From: Hydrogenovibrio thermophilus | GTDB taxonomy: Bacteria; Pseudomonadota; Gammaproteobacteria; Thiomicrospirales; Thiomicrospiraceae | NCBI RefSeq assembly: GCF_004028275.1 | Contig: NZ_CP035033.1 | Location: forward strand, 1,798,001-1,862,000 | DNA length: 64,000 nucleotides | Reading direction: 5' to 3' | Shown here: one piece after another, positions 34,924 through 46,104 of the stretch | Numbering within the stretch: position 1 is the stretch's first letter | Layout of the letters: each line of letters starts with the position of its first letter | Position numbers and translations under genes: made by a program | Notes under the pieces: model-generated | What the model saw: the letters and a program-made list of their open reading frames with translations, nothing else | What the model was told of the DNA's origin: nothing | Databases searched by the model: none

Positions 34924-36822
34924 TCAGATGACTTCACTCAGCAACGCATTCATGCGCTTGATGAAGTCGGCCGGATTTTCCAGGTGATCGCCTTCCGCCA
35001 ATTGTGCTTGCTCCAACAGGAACAAGGACCACTCTTTGACTTTGGCTTCATCGTCCAGCGTATCCAATTTTTTCACCAAGGCGTGTTCCGGGTTCAGCTC
35101 AAGCACTGGCTTCTGCTTCTGCTTCGGCATGGCTTGCCCCATTTGCTCCAGCATACGCGCCATGTGCGCGGAAACATCCCCGTCCGCCGGGACCACGCAC
35201 GCGGGTGAGTCGGTCAGACGGTGCGTGATTTTGACGTCGGACACGGCATCTTCAATCGCTTTTTTGACTTTCTCGGTCAGGGCTTCACGCGCTTTCTTGT
35301 CTTCTTCGGACAAATCCTTTTCGGCTTCATCTTCGAACTCTTTCAAGTCCGCCGCCGTCACCGACTTCAATGATTTGCCTTCGAATTCGGTCAAGTGCGA
35401 CACCAGCCACTCGTCGATGCGGTCCGTCATCAACAAGACCTCAATGCCTTTCTTACGGAACATTTCCAAATGCGGGCTACCGGAAGCCGCCGCGTAAGTT
35501 TCTGCGGTGATGAAATAAATCGCTTCCTGATCGTCCGCCATGCGATCGACATAATCCTGCAGGGACACACGTTGCGTCGGCCCGGAGGATTCATGTGTTG
35601 ACGAAAAGCGTAGCAGCTTGGCGATTTTTTCGCGGTTGGCGAAATCCTCGATAATCCCTTCTTTCATGACATTACCGAACTGATCCCAGAAGGTTTCGTA
35701 ATCGGTTTTTTCGTCGGCCTTGGCCATTTTGTCCAGCTGATCCAACACACGCTTCACCGAAGCGGAACGGATTTTATCGACCACTCGATTGCTTTGCAGG
35801 ATTTCACGCGACACGTTCAGCGGCAAGTCATTGGAATCAATGACCCCACGAACGAAACGCAAATAGCTCGGCATCAAATGCTCGGCGTCGTCCATGATAA
35901 ACACACGTTTCACGTACAGCTTCAGGCCATAACGACGGTCGCGATCATACAAGTCGAACGGCGCACGTTTTGGAATGTACAGCAAAGAGGTGTATTCCAA
36001 AGTCCCTTCCACTTTATTGTGTAAGTGAGCCAACGGGCTTTCATAATCATGCGAAACCGTCTGATAAAAGTTGTTGTAATCCTCGTCGGACAACTCGGAC
36101 TTGGGTTGCGTCCAGATCGCGGTGGCCTTGTTGACTTGCTCCAGCGTTTTCTCACCGGTTTCTTTGCCTTCATCATCGGTTTCGGCTTGCCACATCTTAA
36201 TCGGGAAATTGATGTGGTCGGAGTAAGTGGTAATGATGTGTTTCAGGCGGAAATCGTCCAGAAACTCGTCCATGTCTTCTTTCAAGTGCAGAACGATTTC
36301 GGTTCCCTTGGTTTCCTTCTCGACGGTCTCCAGAGAGTATTCCCCCTCTCCGGCCGATTCCCAACGGGTGCCTTCCGTTTTATCGTCGCCCGCCTTACGT
36401 GTCGTCAACGTCACTTTATCGGCCACGATGAAGGAGGAATAGAAGCCCACCCCGAACTGACCGATCAGATGGCTGTCTTTGGCCTGGTCACCGGTCAGGC
36501 TTTCCAGGAATTTTTTGGTACCGGAATTGGCGATGGTCCCGATATTGGCGATGACTTCATCACGCGTCATGCCGATACCGTTATCGATAATAGACACAGT
36601 ACGCGCTTCTTTGTCAAAGCCGACCTGAATCGCCAATTCGGACTCGCCTTCGGATAAGGCATCGTTGGAAACCGACTCGAAACGCAATTTGTCCAACGCA
36701 TCGGACGCGTTGGATACCAGTTCTCTCAAGAAAATCTCTTTATTACTGTAAAGGGCGTGAATCATCAGTTTCAGTAATTGATTCACTTCGGTTTGAAACG
36801 CATGAGTTTCCGTATGGCTCAT
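34924..36822 (-). CDS. htpG: Chaperone HtpG (Hsp90)
   Basis: The 632-residue protein is a bacterial Hsp90: GHKL ATPase domain at the N-terminus with [15 protein letters not shown] near residue 34 and the lid motifs [11 protein letters not shown] and [17 protein letters not shown], a middle domain with [15 protein letters not shown], and a C-terminal dimerisation domain ending [13 protein letters not shown]. It refolds or holds client proteins after stress. A sigma-32-like promoter at 37051-37079 gives a leader of about 220 bases that contains a 7-bp inverted repeat (36936-36942 with 36948-36954). Confidence 0.98.
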
Positions 36823-37050
36823 TTAAAGCTTCTCCTTCATTGAGGTTAGTCTTTTGTTTATTGGAGAGCTTAGCACGGGATGGATACACGGCTAAAAATG
36901 GCTAAAATCTTCCTGAATGGCGTTGAAAAACTCGTTAATAGCCAGCAGCTATTAGCTTCGTTTTCCGCCTAATTCAGAAAAATTTTATCTCATTTTTTTC
37001 CTCGCGTCCCACCCGTGCAAATCTCTCTATTTGTTTAAAAGTTAGGGGTT

Positions 37051-37079
37051 AAATAGGGCCAGGCCTGGTCACTTTCAAG
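37051..37079 (-). promoter_or_regulatory. Heat-shock (sigma-32-like) promoter of htpG with CCAGGCCTGG in its spacer
   Basis: On the minus strand CTTGAAA (37079-37073) is followed after exactly 14 bases by CCCTATTT (37058-37051); the consensus is CTTGAAA and CCCCATNT. The spacer is GTGA plus the decamer CCAGGCCTGG (37059-37068). Orientation and gene identity agree with heat-shock control. Confidence 0.72.
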
Positions 37080-37119
37080 GTTTGAAAGCATGTTTTTTTC
37101 ATGACCGGGTACTGAAACC

Positions 37120-37148
37120 AAAAAAAGCGCTCAGAGAGCGCTTTTTTT
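37120..37148 (-). terminator. Terminator of the DUF302-like gene
   Basis: The arms AGCGCTC and GAGCGCT with loop AGA are flanked by seven A and seven T. Confidence 0.88.
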
Positions 37149-37171
37149 AACGTACCGAAAGGGGTTGGAAA

Positions 37172-38065
37172 TTATTCGTTTCCAGCCACAATCTCCAAAG
37201 ATTGCTTGATTTCATCCGGCGCGTTGGCAATCGACATGAAACTGCCGGACCCCATCATGGACAGGCTTGGCCAGTTGATGGCGATACGGAACTTGCCGTT
37301 CAACGCCAAAGCTTCATTGCCGTTCACCAACAATTCATATGGCAAATGCGCCGCGTGGGAGTGACCTTCGCCGTCGATTTGCGTCAGAATGTTTTTGTCC
37401 GCCCCTTCAGTTTTGGAAAAAGCCACACCGAATACGGTCATGTCTTTGCCCGGAATATCAATGCGATAAACTTGCGTAACGCCACCACGACCGGCTTTTA
37501 AACCCGCTTCGATAGTATTCACGCCTTCCTGGTACGAATCGAACTCCTGAATCTCATCCACATCATCAAAGTACGGCATCATGAACTTGTAGTGGTATTC
37601 GCGCAGCTCTTCAGCCGTCAACGGCTTATCGGCACCAAAGCCTTTCTGGTTGCCCAAAGCTTTTTCCATGGCGGCTTGCACCGGCTGGATATCACCATCC
37701 ATGCGATACACATTCCACATGTAGGTCGGGTTGGTGTAAGACACTTCGGTCTGGTTACCACGTTTGACCACGGAAACGCGTTCCATGGCACCGAAACCGC
37801 CGTTTTTGGACAGTCCGGCCAAGTTTTTCAAAGCGTCGTTAGTGACAACGATGACTTCGCTGTCGGCATTCGGCTTATAGCTGCCAACCACTTCGAAACC
37901 GTTTTCGGTCAAAGCTTGCTTGGTTTTATCCACGACAACGGACACACTGTCACCGGAAGACGAACCCAAAATAAACGGCATATAACCGGCGGCCATGGCT
38001 GATGTCGCCGAAACCAGTAACGACACCGCCAGAGAAGCGGTCAAAAAGAGGGATTTAAATTTCAT
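37172..38065 (-). CDS. Periplasmic DUF302-like protein
   Basis: The 297-residue product has a Sec signal peptide (MKFKSLFLTASLAVSLLVSA, cleavage at AMAAG near residue 26). The first part of the mature chain (SVVVDKTKQALTENGFEVVGSYKPNADSEVIVVTN) resembles the DUF302 fold, with RVSVVKRGNQTEVSYTNPTYMWNVYRM following. The second half has no motif that I can place. DUF302 proteins are found in the envelope of many sulfur and metal oxidisers; their job is unknown. It stands alone, with its own terminator. Confidence 0.65.
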   Translation of the reverse strand: MKFKSLFLTASLAVSLLVSATSAMAAGYMPFILGSSSGDSVSVVVDKTKQALTENGFEVVGSYKPNADSEVIVVTNDALKNLAGLSKNGGFGAMERVSVVKRGNQTEVSYTNPTYMWNVYRMDGDIQPVQAAMEKALGNQKGFGADKPLTAEELREYHYKFMMPYFDDVDEIQEFDSYQEGVNTIEAGLKAGRGGVTQVYRIDIPGKDMTVFGVAFSKTEGADKNILTQIDGEGHSHAAHLPYELLVNGNEALALNGKFRIAINWPSLSMMGSGSFMSIANAPDEIKQSLEIVAGNE

Positions 38066-38216
38066 GAGCGATCCATTTATATTGTTAAATTTACGGAGTC
38101 ATCATTGTTATCAATTTTCCATCAGAATTAAAATTCAATTTATTTATGCTCAAATTAAGAAAATGGTAAAACTCTAATATGTTTTGACGTTACTCACTTT
38201 GAATCCCCCCAAAAGC

Positions 38217-38244
38217 ACAAAAGCGCCTGAAAAGGCGCTTTTGT
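38217..38244 (-). terminator. Terminator after the CheZ-like gene
   Basis: The arms AAAAGCGCC (38219-38227) and GGCGCTTTT (38234-38242) form a hairpin 30 bases downstream of the minus-strand stop codon. Confidence 0.8.
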
Positions 38245-38273
38245 CATCAATTGATAATCTAATCCAACGGGCA

Positions 38274-38840
38274 TCAGAAAAACTCGATTTCTTCCTCTTC
38301 TTCCTCGTTTTCAGCCATGCGATCGCGCATACGCGTTTTCATCACATCAATCGCCTCATCAGCCGGCATTTCCTGGTCGAAAATCAATTCGAACAATTCT
38401 TCCTCTTCCCGCATGGTAGTGCCCTTACGCACTTCCGACTTAAAGGCTTCCCACTGCGCTTCGTCCTTAGCATGCATTTCATGCGAGACAATTTCCGCCA
38501 GGCCTGACAAGCCGTGCGAGACATGATTCAAACGTTGACTGAGCTTATCGTAAAACTGAAACGCGATAATCGCCTGCTGCATTTTCAAAGCCAAATCCCC
38601 GGTCTGAGTCAGAAGCGATTGGTTATGCTCTTCGATTCCGGCCACATCGGTCGTCATCTCGGCGATTTTCTTACTGGAACGTTCAATGTCTTCAATGTGT
38701 TGAGACATATAGGAAAACGAATCGATCAAGGTATTGACCGAATTGTCCCCGTCCGTGATCGACAACTCGATTTGAGCCACGGACAGGTTTAACACCATGA
38801 TGGTTTCTTGTACTTCTTTAGCGCCTAATGCGAACGACAT
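38274..38840 (-). CDS. Chemotaxis-operon helical protein with CheZ-like DxxxQ motif
   Basis: The 188-residue protein is predicted all-helical, acidic and cytoplasmic. A central helix reads QQAIIAFQFYDKLSQRLNHV (about residues 88-107), in which DKLSQ has the D-x3-Q spacing of the phosphatase motif of CheZ (D-L-T-G-Q in E. coli, also preceded by an aromatic residue two positions before the Asp). The chain ends in an acidic stretch closed by EIEFF, reminiscent of the acidic CheY-binding tail of CheZ. It is the third gene of cheD-cheA-(this), 67 bases after cheA. I infer a CheY-P phosphatase; no overall similarity to CheZ is claimed. Confidence 0.6.
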   Translation of the reverse strand: MSFALGAKEVQETIMVLNLSVAQIELSITDGDNSVNTLIDSFSYMSQHIEDIERSSKKIAEMTTDVAGIEEHNQSLLTQTGDLALKMQQAIIAFQFYDKLSQRLNHVSHGLSGLAEIVSHEMHAKDEAQWEAFKSEVRKGTTMREEEELFELIFDQEMPADEAIDVMKTRMRDRMAENEEEEEEIEFF

Positions 38841-38907
38841 AATTCCCTCTGGTCTGTCTTGTTATTGTTATCTTATTTTATGCGGAAGGGCCATGCCCTT
38901 CCGGCGG

Positions 38908-41004
38908 TTAGGCTGCATTGGAATGGAGGTTGCCACCTTTGTGCGAAGAAAGCGTCTCGGTCACATCCAGAATCAACGAAACCGTTCCATCCCCAAGGAT
39001 AGTGGCGCCGGCGATACTGCTGATTTTCATGAAGTTGCTTTCCAGGCTTTTAATCACCACTTGCTGTTGCCCCAGCAAATCGTCGACAAAGATGCCGGCA
39101 CGACGACCGCCGTCTTCGACCACCACCAGCAGCCCTTCTTCCAAGTCGGTTCGCGCATCGGCAATACCGAGTTTGTCGTGCAAACGAATCACCGGAATGT
39201 AGCTGTCACGCAATTTGTACAATTCGGTTTGACCCGCAATCCCTTTGACAAGTGATTTGTCGACCTGAATGGATTCCACAATTGATACCAGTGGGAAAAC
39301 GTAAGTCTCGGAACCGACTTTCGCCAACTGACCGTCCAGAATCGCCAGGGTCAACGGCAAACGGATGGTAAAGACACTGCCCTTGCCCTGTTCCGTTTTC
39401 ACTTCAACGGAACCGCCTAAACCGCGGATATTACGACGAACGACGTCCATCCCCACACCGCGCCCGGAAATATCACTGATCACATCGGCGGTTGAGAAGC
39501 CCGGATGGAAAATCAAATCAATGACTTCCTCGTCGCTCATTTTGATGTCTTCATCAATCACGCCTTTTTCAATGGCTTTTTGACGAATCTTATCGGCGTG
39601 AATCCCCGCGCCATCATCGGTAATCTGAATCAGAATATTGCCGCCTTGGTGGAAGGCCGCCAGTTTAACGGTACCGGTTTCCGGTTTCCCGGCTGCCAAG
39701 CGGACATCCGGTGCTTCAACCCCGTGGTCAATCGAGTTGCGCACGATGTGCACAAGCGGATCGGTCAAGGCCTCCAGCATGGTTTTATCCAACTCGGTGC
39801 CTTCCCCTTCCATCACCAGTTCAATTTTCTTGCCTAGCTTCTGGCTGACGTCATGCACGATACGTGGCATACGGTTGAAGGCAAAACTTACCGGCAACAT
39901 GCGGATGTTCATCACGCTTTCCTGCAAATCACGCGTATGACGTTCCAAATGGGTCAGTCCTTCTTTGAGTTTATCGGCCCAATCCGAGGTGCCGCCTTCG
40001 TTTTGCTCGGCCTGTTCGCCGAACTGGCTCAGCATGGACTGAGTGATGACTAATTCGCCAACCAGATTGACCAATTGATCGATTTTGCTCAAATCGACAC
40101 GAATCGAACTGTCTTGTTTCGGGGCCGGTGCGGAAGCTTTCGCCGCCGGCTTTTTAGCAGCCGGTTTGGCCGCAACCGCTGGTGCCGCCGATTCGGCTGA
40201 TTGCGCCGGAGCCGCTGTTTCCGCGGGTTTTTCCGCAGCGGCTTCTACAACTGGCACTTCGGCCGCGGCTGGAGGCGTAATGGTGATTTCGGCACCGTCA
40301 CCATCGATCCATTCGAAAACTTCTTTGACGTCTTCCTCGTTGATGTTGTCGCCGGACAAATGCAACGTCCATTTCAGGAACAGTTCTTCCGGATTCAACT
40401 CGGCAATGTCTTCCGGCAACGCGGAATCATCTACCGTGACTTCAACGGTGCCCAACGATTCCAATTCGCGGAAAATACGAATCGGCTCGTTACCGGTTTG
40501 CAATAATTCTTTTTCCGGCAGTACTTCGATGGTCCAGACGCCGCCCGCACTTGGTGCGGCAACCGGCGCTTCGGTAACCGCTTCAGCCGGTGCCGAGGCC
40601 GGCGCAGCACCCGAGCCATCATGACTGAGAATGGCTTCTAAGGCCTGCTGCACTTCCGACGCTTTTTCATCATCGATTTCTTCGTGGTTTTGCAGGCGCG
40701 TCATCATGTCTCGCAACACATCCACCGCTTGTAACATGACGTCTGAGGCTTCCTGAGTGACATCACGACGTCCGTCGCGCATTTCATCCAGCAAGGTTTC
40801 CAAAACATGGGTGAAATCGATGATTTCATTGAATCCGAAGGTACCGCTTCCACCTTTGATGGAGTGGGCTGCACGGAAAATTTCGTTGATCTTTTCATTA
40901 TCCGGGGTGCCGGGCTCCAACTCCAGCAACCCGGCTTCCATCACGTCCAACCCTTCAAAACTTTCTTCCAGGTAGGTTTGTCGAAACGTTTCCATCATGT
41001 CCAT
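38908..41004 (-). CDS. cheA: Chemotaxis histidine kinase CheA
   Basis: CheA autophosphorylates on a histidine under receptor control and passes the phosphate to CheY and CheB. The 698-residue protein has a P1 Hpt domain with AAHSIKGGSGTFG (His near 47), a variable region holding ELLQTGNEPIRIFRELESLG (about 165-185) typical of gammaproteobacterial CheA, an Ala/Pro linker (about 245-295), a dimerisation helix pair, the GHKL kinase (HIVRNSIDHGVE, DDGAGIHADKI, GRGVGMDVVRRNI) and a C-terminal CheW-like domain (VFPLVSIVESIQV). GAGGATA stands before the ATG. It lies 10 bases after cheD. Confidence 0.97.
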   Translation of the reverse strand: MDMMETFRQTYLEESFEGLDVMEAGLLELEPGTPDNEKINEIFRAAHSIKGGSGTFGFNEIIDFTHVLETLLDEMRDGRRDVTQEASDVMLQAVDVLRDMMTRLQNHEEIDDEKASEVQQALEAILSHDGSGAAPASAPAEAVTEAPVAAPSAGGVWTIEVLPEKELLQTGNEPIRIFRELESLGTVEVTVDDSALPEDIAELNPEELFLKWTLHLSGDNINEEDVKEVFEWIDGDGAEITITPPAAAEVPVVEAAAEKPAETAAPAQSAESAAPAVAAKPAAKKPAAKASAPAPKQDSSIRVDLSKIDQLVNLVGELVITQSMLSQFGEQAEQNEGGTSDWADKLKEGLTHLERHTRDLQESVMNIRMLPVSFAFNRMPRIVHDVSQKLGKKIELVMEGEGTELDKTMLEALTDPLVHIVRNSIDHGVEAPDVRLAAGKPETGTVKLAAFHQGGNILIQITDDGAGIHADKIRQKAIEKGVIDEDIKMSDEEVIDLIFHPGFSTADVISDISGRGVGMDVVRRNIRGLGGSVEVKTEQGKGSVFTIRLPLTLAILDGQLAKVGSETYVFPLVSIVESIQVDKSLVKGIAGQTELYKLRDSYIPVIRLHDKLGIADARTDLEEGLLVVVEDGGRRAGIFVDDLLGQQQVVIKSLESNFMKISSIAGATILGDGTVSLILDVTETLSSHKGGNLHSNAA

Positions 41005-41014
41005 AGCGGTATCC

Positions 41015-41590
41015 TCAGAACAGTTCTACATCACCCTCAACAGGCTTCGATCCAATATTATTAATATAACGGCTTTCTTCTGCAGCCAATGTTTGGTTAT
41101 GCATCGCATTCAATCGTCTCACCCGTACCCGACCGGAATTCGGGTAATATAAAATTTTTCTCGGATAGACATCGCCGATGTCTTGCGAAACGATTTTAAA
41201 GCCTTCCGTATAAATATAATCAAACGCAAAGCCAATATTGTACCAACCAATGTTGGTGGTGGAGCTCATGATGCGCCCGCCCCCAAACAATTTGAACTCC
41301 AAACGATCGCGCTTGGCACCCAAATTCAGCAAGGCGTTGACCAGGTTTTCCATGGCATAGTTGCCGTAACGGTTGGCATCCGACAGCTCGGAGGCACCAG
41401 TGGCGTTCTTATCCACCGGCAACATAAAGTGATTCATCCCGCCGACCCCCGTGACCGGATCCCGGACACAGGCCGAAATACAAGACCCTAAAACCGTTTC
41501 AATGCGCTCGTTTTCTCGTGTTACGTAAAACTCACCCGGTAAAATTTTATAGGTTGTGATGCCCTCGGCTGGATCCACACTTTTTTGCAT
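41015..41590 (-). CDS. cheD: Chemoreceptor glutamine deamidase CheD
   Basis: CheD deamidates glutamines in chemoreceptors and can be a regulator of CheC-type phosphatases. The 191-residue protein has the catalytic cysteine in VLGSCISACVRDP (Cys near residue 37), the catalytic histidine in GVGGMNHFMLPV and a conserved KLFGGGRIMSS. It leads a compact operon with cheA and the CheZ-like gene. In E. coli CheD is absent and CheZ is the phosphatase; having both CheD and a DxxxQ protein in one operon is worth noting. The remaining che genes must be elsewhere. Confidence 0.94.
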   Translation of the reverse strand: MQKSVDPAEGITTYKILPGEFYVTRENERIETVLGSCISACVRDPVTGVGGMNHFMLPVDKNATGASELSDANRYGNYAMENLVNALLNLGAKRDRLEFKLFGGGRIMSSTTNIGWYNIGFAFDYIYTEGFKIVSQDIGDVYPRKILYYPNSGRVRVRRLNAMHNQTLAAEESRYINNIGSKPVEGDVELF

Positions 41591-41682
41591 AATTCGGTCA
41601 AACCCGTCTGCGATACTTGTTGTTTTTATAGCTGTAATACTCGCATTTATTCAAAAAAGTGGCAAGTATTACTTGCATAATT

Positions 41683-42198
41683 TTATGGTTTTTGCCTGGC
41701 TTCCCGAGCTTGTTTTTGCGCTTGGCGGCGCTTTTTGAAGAAACGGCTCAACATCTCACCGGTTTGATCCGCCATCACACCGCTTGTGACCGCCATCTGA
41801 TGATTCAAGTGTTCATGCTGCACCAAATTCATCAACGAACCGGCCGAACCGGTGCGCGGGTCAGCCGCACCGAACACCAAACGTTTGATACGGGCATGCA
41901 CCAAGGCACTGGCACACATCGGACAGGGTTCCAAAGTGACGTAAAGGGTTAAATCGACTAATCGATAATTCTGCCAGGCCTGGCCAGCAGCGCGCAGTGC
42001 CACCACTTCGGCGTGTGCCGTCGGGTCATGCGATTGAATGGTTTGGTTCCAGCCTTCGGCCACCAGTCCGTTTTGGTGAACCAATACGGCGCCGACGGGC
42101 ACTTCGCCCTGGCTTTCCGCTTTTTCGGCCAGCGTGATGGCATGTTGCATCCAAAACCGGTCTTGTTCGGTTTGAGACAAGGCGTCAGGACACAACAT
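41683..42198 (-). CDS. tadA: tRNA-specific adenosine deaminase
   Basis: TadA makes inosine at the wobble position of tRNA-Arg(ACG). The 171-residue protein has the zinc deaminase motifs DPTAHAEVVALRAAG (H-A-E near residue 61) and TLEPCPMCASALVHARI (P-C-x2-C near 91) and the RLVFGAADPRTGSAGSLMNL segment. The C-terminus is basic (RFFKKRRQAQKQAREARQKP). It starts 18 bases after the stop of guaA on the same strand. CCAGGCCTGG is found in frame at 41974-41983. Confidence 0.95.
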   Translation of the reverse strand: MLCPDALSQTEQDRFWMQHAITLAEKAESQGEVPVGAVLVHQNGLVAEGWNQTIQSHDPTAHAEVVALRAAGQAWQNYRLVDLTLYVTLEPCPMCASALVHARIKRLVFGAADPRTGSAGSLMNLVQHEHLNHQMAVTSGVMADQTGEMLSRFFKKRRQAQKQAREARQKP

Positions 42199-42216
42199 GA
42201 ATCGAATCGGAGGGGT

Positions 42217-43797
42217 TTATTCCCACTCAATAGTCGCCGGTGGCTTACTGGAGATGTCGTAAGTCACTCGGGTAATGCGAGGGATTTCATTGATGATACG
42301 GTTCGAGACTTTTTCCAAGAACTCATACGGCAGATGCGCCCAACGCGCCGTCATGAAATCGATGGTTTCAACGGCACGCAAAGCCACCACATAATCGTAA
42401 CGGCGCGCATCTCCAACCACACCGACTGATTTCACCGGTAAGAACACCGTGAACGCCTGTGAGGTTTTGTCGTACAAATCCGCGGCACGCAACTCTTCAA
42501 TGAAGATGTGGTCCGCCAAGCGCAAAATATCGGCGTACTCTTTTTTGACTTCGCCCAGAATACGAACCCCCAAGCCCGGTCCTGGGAAAGGGTGACGATA
42601 TACCATATCCGACGGCAAGCCCAGTGCAACGCCCAGTTTACGGACTTCATCCTTGAACAGTTCCCGCAACGGCTCCAGCAACTCCAGCTTCATATCTTCC
42701 GGTAAACCACCGACGTTGTGGTGAGATTTGATGACTTTGGCCTTACCGGTTTTCGAACCGGCGGACTCAATCACATCCGGATAGATGGTGCCCTGAGCCA
42801 ACCACTTCACGCTGGTCAACTTACCGGCTTCCTGGTCGAAGATTTCAATAAAGGAATGCCCGATGATTTTGCGTTTCTTTTCCGGATCGGCTTCGCCTTT
42901 CAAAGCGTCCATAAAATAGTCTTCCGCATCGACACGAATGACTTTAATCCCCATGTTCTCGGCAAACATCGCCATGACCTGATCGCCTTCCTGATGGCGA
43001 AGCAAGCCGTGATCAACGAAAACACAGGTGAGCTGGTCGCCGATGGCTTTGTGCAATAAGGCCGCCACGACTGAGGAATCCACCCCGCCGGACAAGCCAA
43101 GCAACACTTCGTCGGAACCGACTTGCTCGCGAATTCGCTCCACACTGTCATCAATAATGTTTTCGGTGGTCCAAAGTTTTTCACAGCCACACAAGTCAAC
43201 AATAAAACGCTCGATAATGCGCTGACCTTGCTTGGTGTGCGTCACTTCCGGGTGGAATTGAATGCCGTAGAAACGTTTGTCTTCATTCGCCATCCCGGCC
43301 ACCGGGCAATTCGGTGTAGACGCCATCAACTTGAACCCGTCCGGCATCGCATCGACACGATCCCCATGAGACATCCAAACATCCAACATGCCGTGCCCTT
43401 CCGGTGTCACATGATCTTCGATGTCTTTCAGCAAATCGGTATGGCCGCGGGCGCGCACCTGAGCATAGCCATATTCATGCTCTTTGGCATGGATGACCTT
43501 CCCTCCCAGCTGTTCGGCCATGGTTTGCATCCCATAACAAATCCCGAGCACCGGCACACCCAACTCAAACACCATTTGCGGTGCCACTGGCGCGTCATCA
43601 CCAATCACCGTTTCCGGACCACCGGAAAGGATAACCCCCTTGGCACCAAAATCGGCAATGACTTTTTCTTCGATATCCCAAGGTTCCACCTCGCAGTACA
43701 CACCGATTTCACGAATGCGTCGAGCAATCAACTGGGTATATTGCGAACCGAAATCCAGAATTAAAATCCGATCTTGATGAATGTTGTTTTGTGACAT
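42217..43797 (-). CDS. guaA: GMP synthase (glutamine-hydrolysing)
   Basis: GuaA aminates XMP to GMP, the last step of guanine nucleotide synthesis. The 526-residue protein has the class I amidotransferase domain with [17 protein letters not shown] (Cys near residue 86) and FHPEVTHT (His/Glu near 181), then the ATP-pyrophosphatase P-loop [18 protein letters not shown] near 230 and the C-terminal dimerisation domain ending [17 protein letters not shown]. It lies 76 bases after guaB on the same strand; the guaB-guaA pair is common in bacteria. Confidence 0.98.
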   Translation of the reverse strand: MSQNNIHQDRILILDFGSQYTQLIARRIREIGVYCEVEPWDIEEKVIADFGAKGVILSGGPETVIGDDAPVAPQMVFELGVPVLGICYGMQTMAEQLGGKVIHAKEHEYGYAQVRARGHTDLLKDIEDHVTPEGHGMLDVWMSHGDRVDAMPDGFKLMASTPNCPVAGMANEDKRFYGIQFHPEVTHTKQGQRIIERFIVDLCGCEKLWTTENIIDDSVERIREQVGSDEVLLGLSGGVDSSVVAALLHKAIGDQLTCVFVDHGLLRHQEGDQVMAMFAENMGIKVIRVDAEDYFMDALKGEADPEKKRKIIGHSFIEIFDQEAGKLTSVKWLAQGTIYPDVIESAGSKTGKAKVIKSHHNVGGLPEDMKLELLEPLRELFKDEVRKLGVALGLPSDMVYRHPFPGPGLGVRILGEVKKEYADILRLADHIFIEELRAADLYDKTSQAFTVFLPVKSVGVVGDARRYDYVVALRAVETIDFMTARWAHLPYEFLEKVSNRIINEIPRITRVTYDISSKPPATIEWE

Positions 43798-43873
43798 ATC
43801 TAGGGGGTTTCCAACTAAAAACTAAGAAAATATAAGACTTAAACCCATACGGCGCGCGCCGGCGCCGTTGGCA

Positions 43874-45676
<1,803 letters not shown>

Positions 45677-46012
45677 ATGAAAAAATTATTTGTGAGTGCT
45701 GCTGTTGTTGCAACCATGTCGCTAGCCGCGTGTTCAACTAACCAGACGAAAGACCTTTCTTCTTACGACGACATCATCGGAGAAGCCGCTTCCATTCATG
45801 CCGAAGCTGCTAAAGACGGTTATGTCTGGAAACAGAAAGCCATGAAAAAAGCGTATGTTGATCACTACATCGCACTAGCTGAAGAAGCCAAGAAAAAAGG
45901 CGACGACGCGACGGCCATGAAATATGCGAAAGAAGCACTTAAATCCGCTAACGCTGAAATGAACCAAGAAGTGAAGTACGCGGACATCCAACCAGGTTGG
46001 ATTAAAAAATAA
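45677..46012 (+). CDS. Small alpha-helical lipoprotein
   Basis: The 111-residue product from ATG 45677 (TTGGAGGA upstream) has a lipoprotein signal with lipobox LAAC at residues 16-19. The mature 92 residues are helical and Lys/Ala/Glu-rich: DDIIGEAASIHAEAAKDGYV, KQKAMKKAYVDHYIALAEEA, GDDATAMKYAKEALKSANAE and the end IQPGWIKK. The layout (lipobox, Ala-rich helices, W near the C-terminus) recalls SoxXA-binding (SoxK-like) proteins of sulfur oxidisers, but the likeness is loose and no sox gene is nearby. It stands alone with a strong ribosome site and terminator, as an abundant structural lipoprotein would. Confidence 0.8.
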   Translation: MKKLFVSAAVVATMSLAACSTNQTKDLSSYDDIIGEAASIHAEAAKDGYVWKQKAMKKAYVDHYIALAEEAKKKGDDATAMKYAKEALKSANAEMNQEVKYADIQPGWIKK

Positions 46013-46033
46013 GCTTGGCACTCAGCCGAACTG

Positions 46034-46067
46034 AATAAAAAAACCGCCAGGCCTGGCGGTTTTTTTA
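46034..46067 (+). terminator. Terminator built on CCAGGCCTGG after the small lipoprotein gene
   Basis: The decamer at 46047-46056 is extended by AAAACCG/CGGTTTT to a perfect 24-bp palindrome (46040-46063) with A and T runs outside. It is also usable from the minus strand by the CbiM-like gene that converges on it. Confidence 0.9.
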
Positions 46068-46104
46068 TGTCTGAAGTAAATAATTGGCATAATATTTCTA
46101 CCCA

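Larger units (their letters stand above)
36823..37171. other. 349-base region upstream of htpG
   Basis: It holds the htpG leader with an inverted repeat TAATAGC/GCTATTA, the sigma-32-like promoter with a CCAGGCCTGG copy in its spacer, and the terminator of the DUF302-like gene (37120-37148). I see no coding frame with a ribosome site. Confidence 0.6.
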
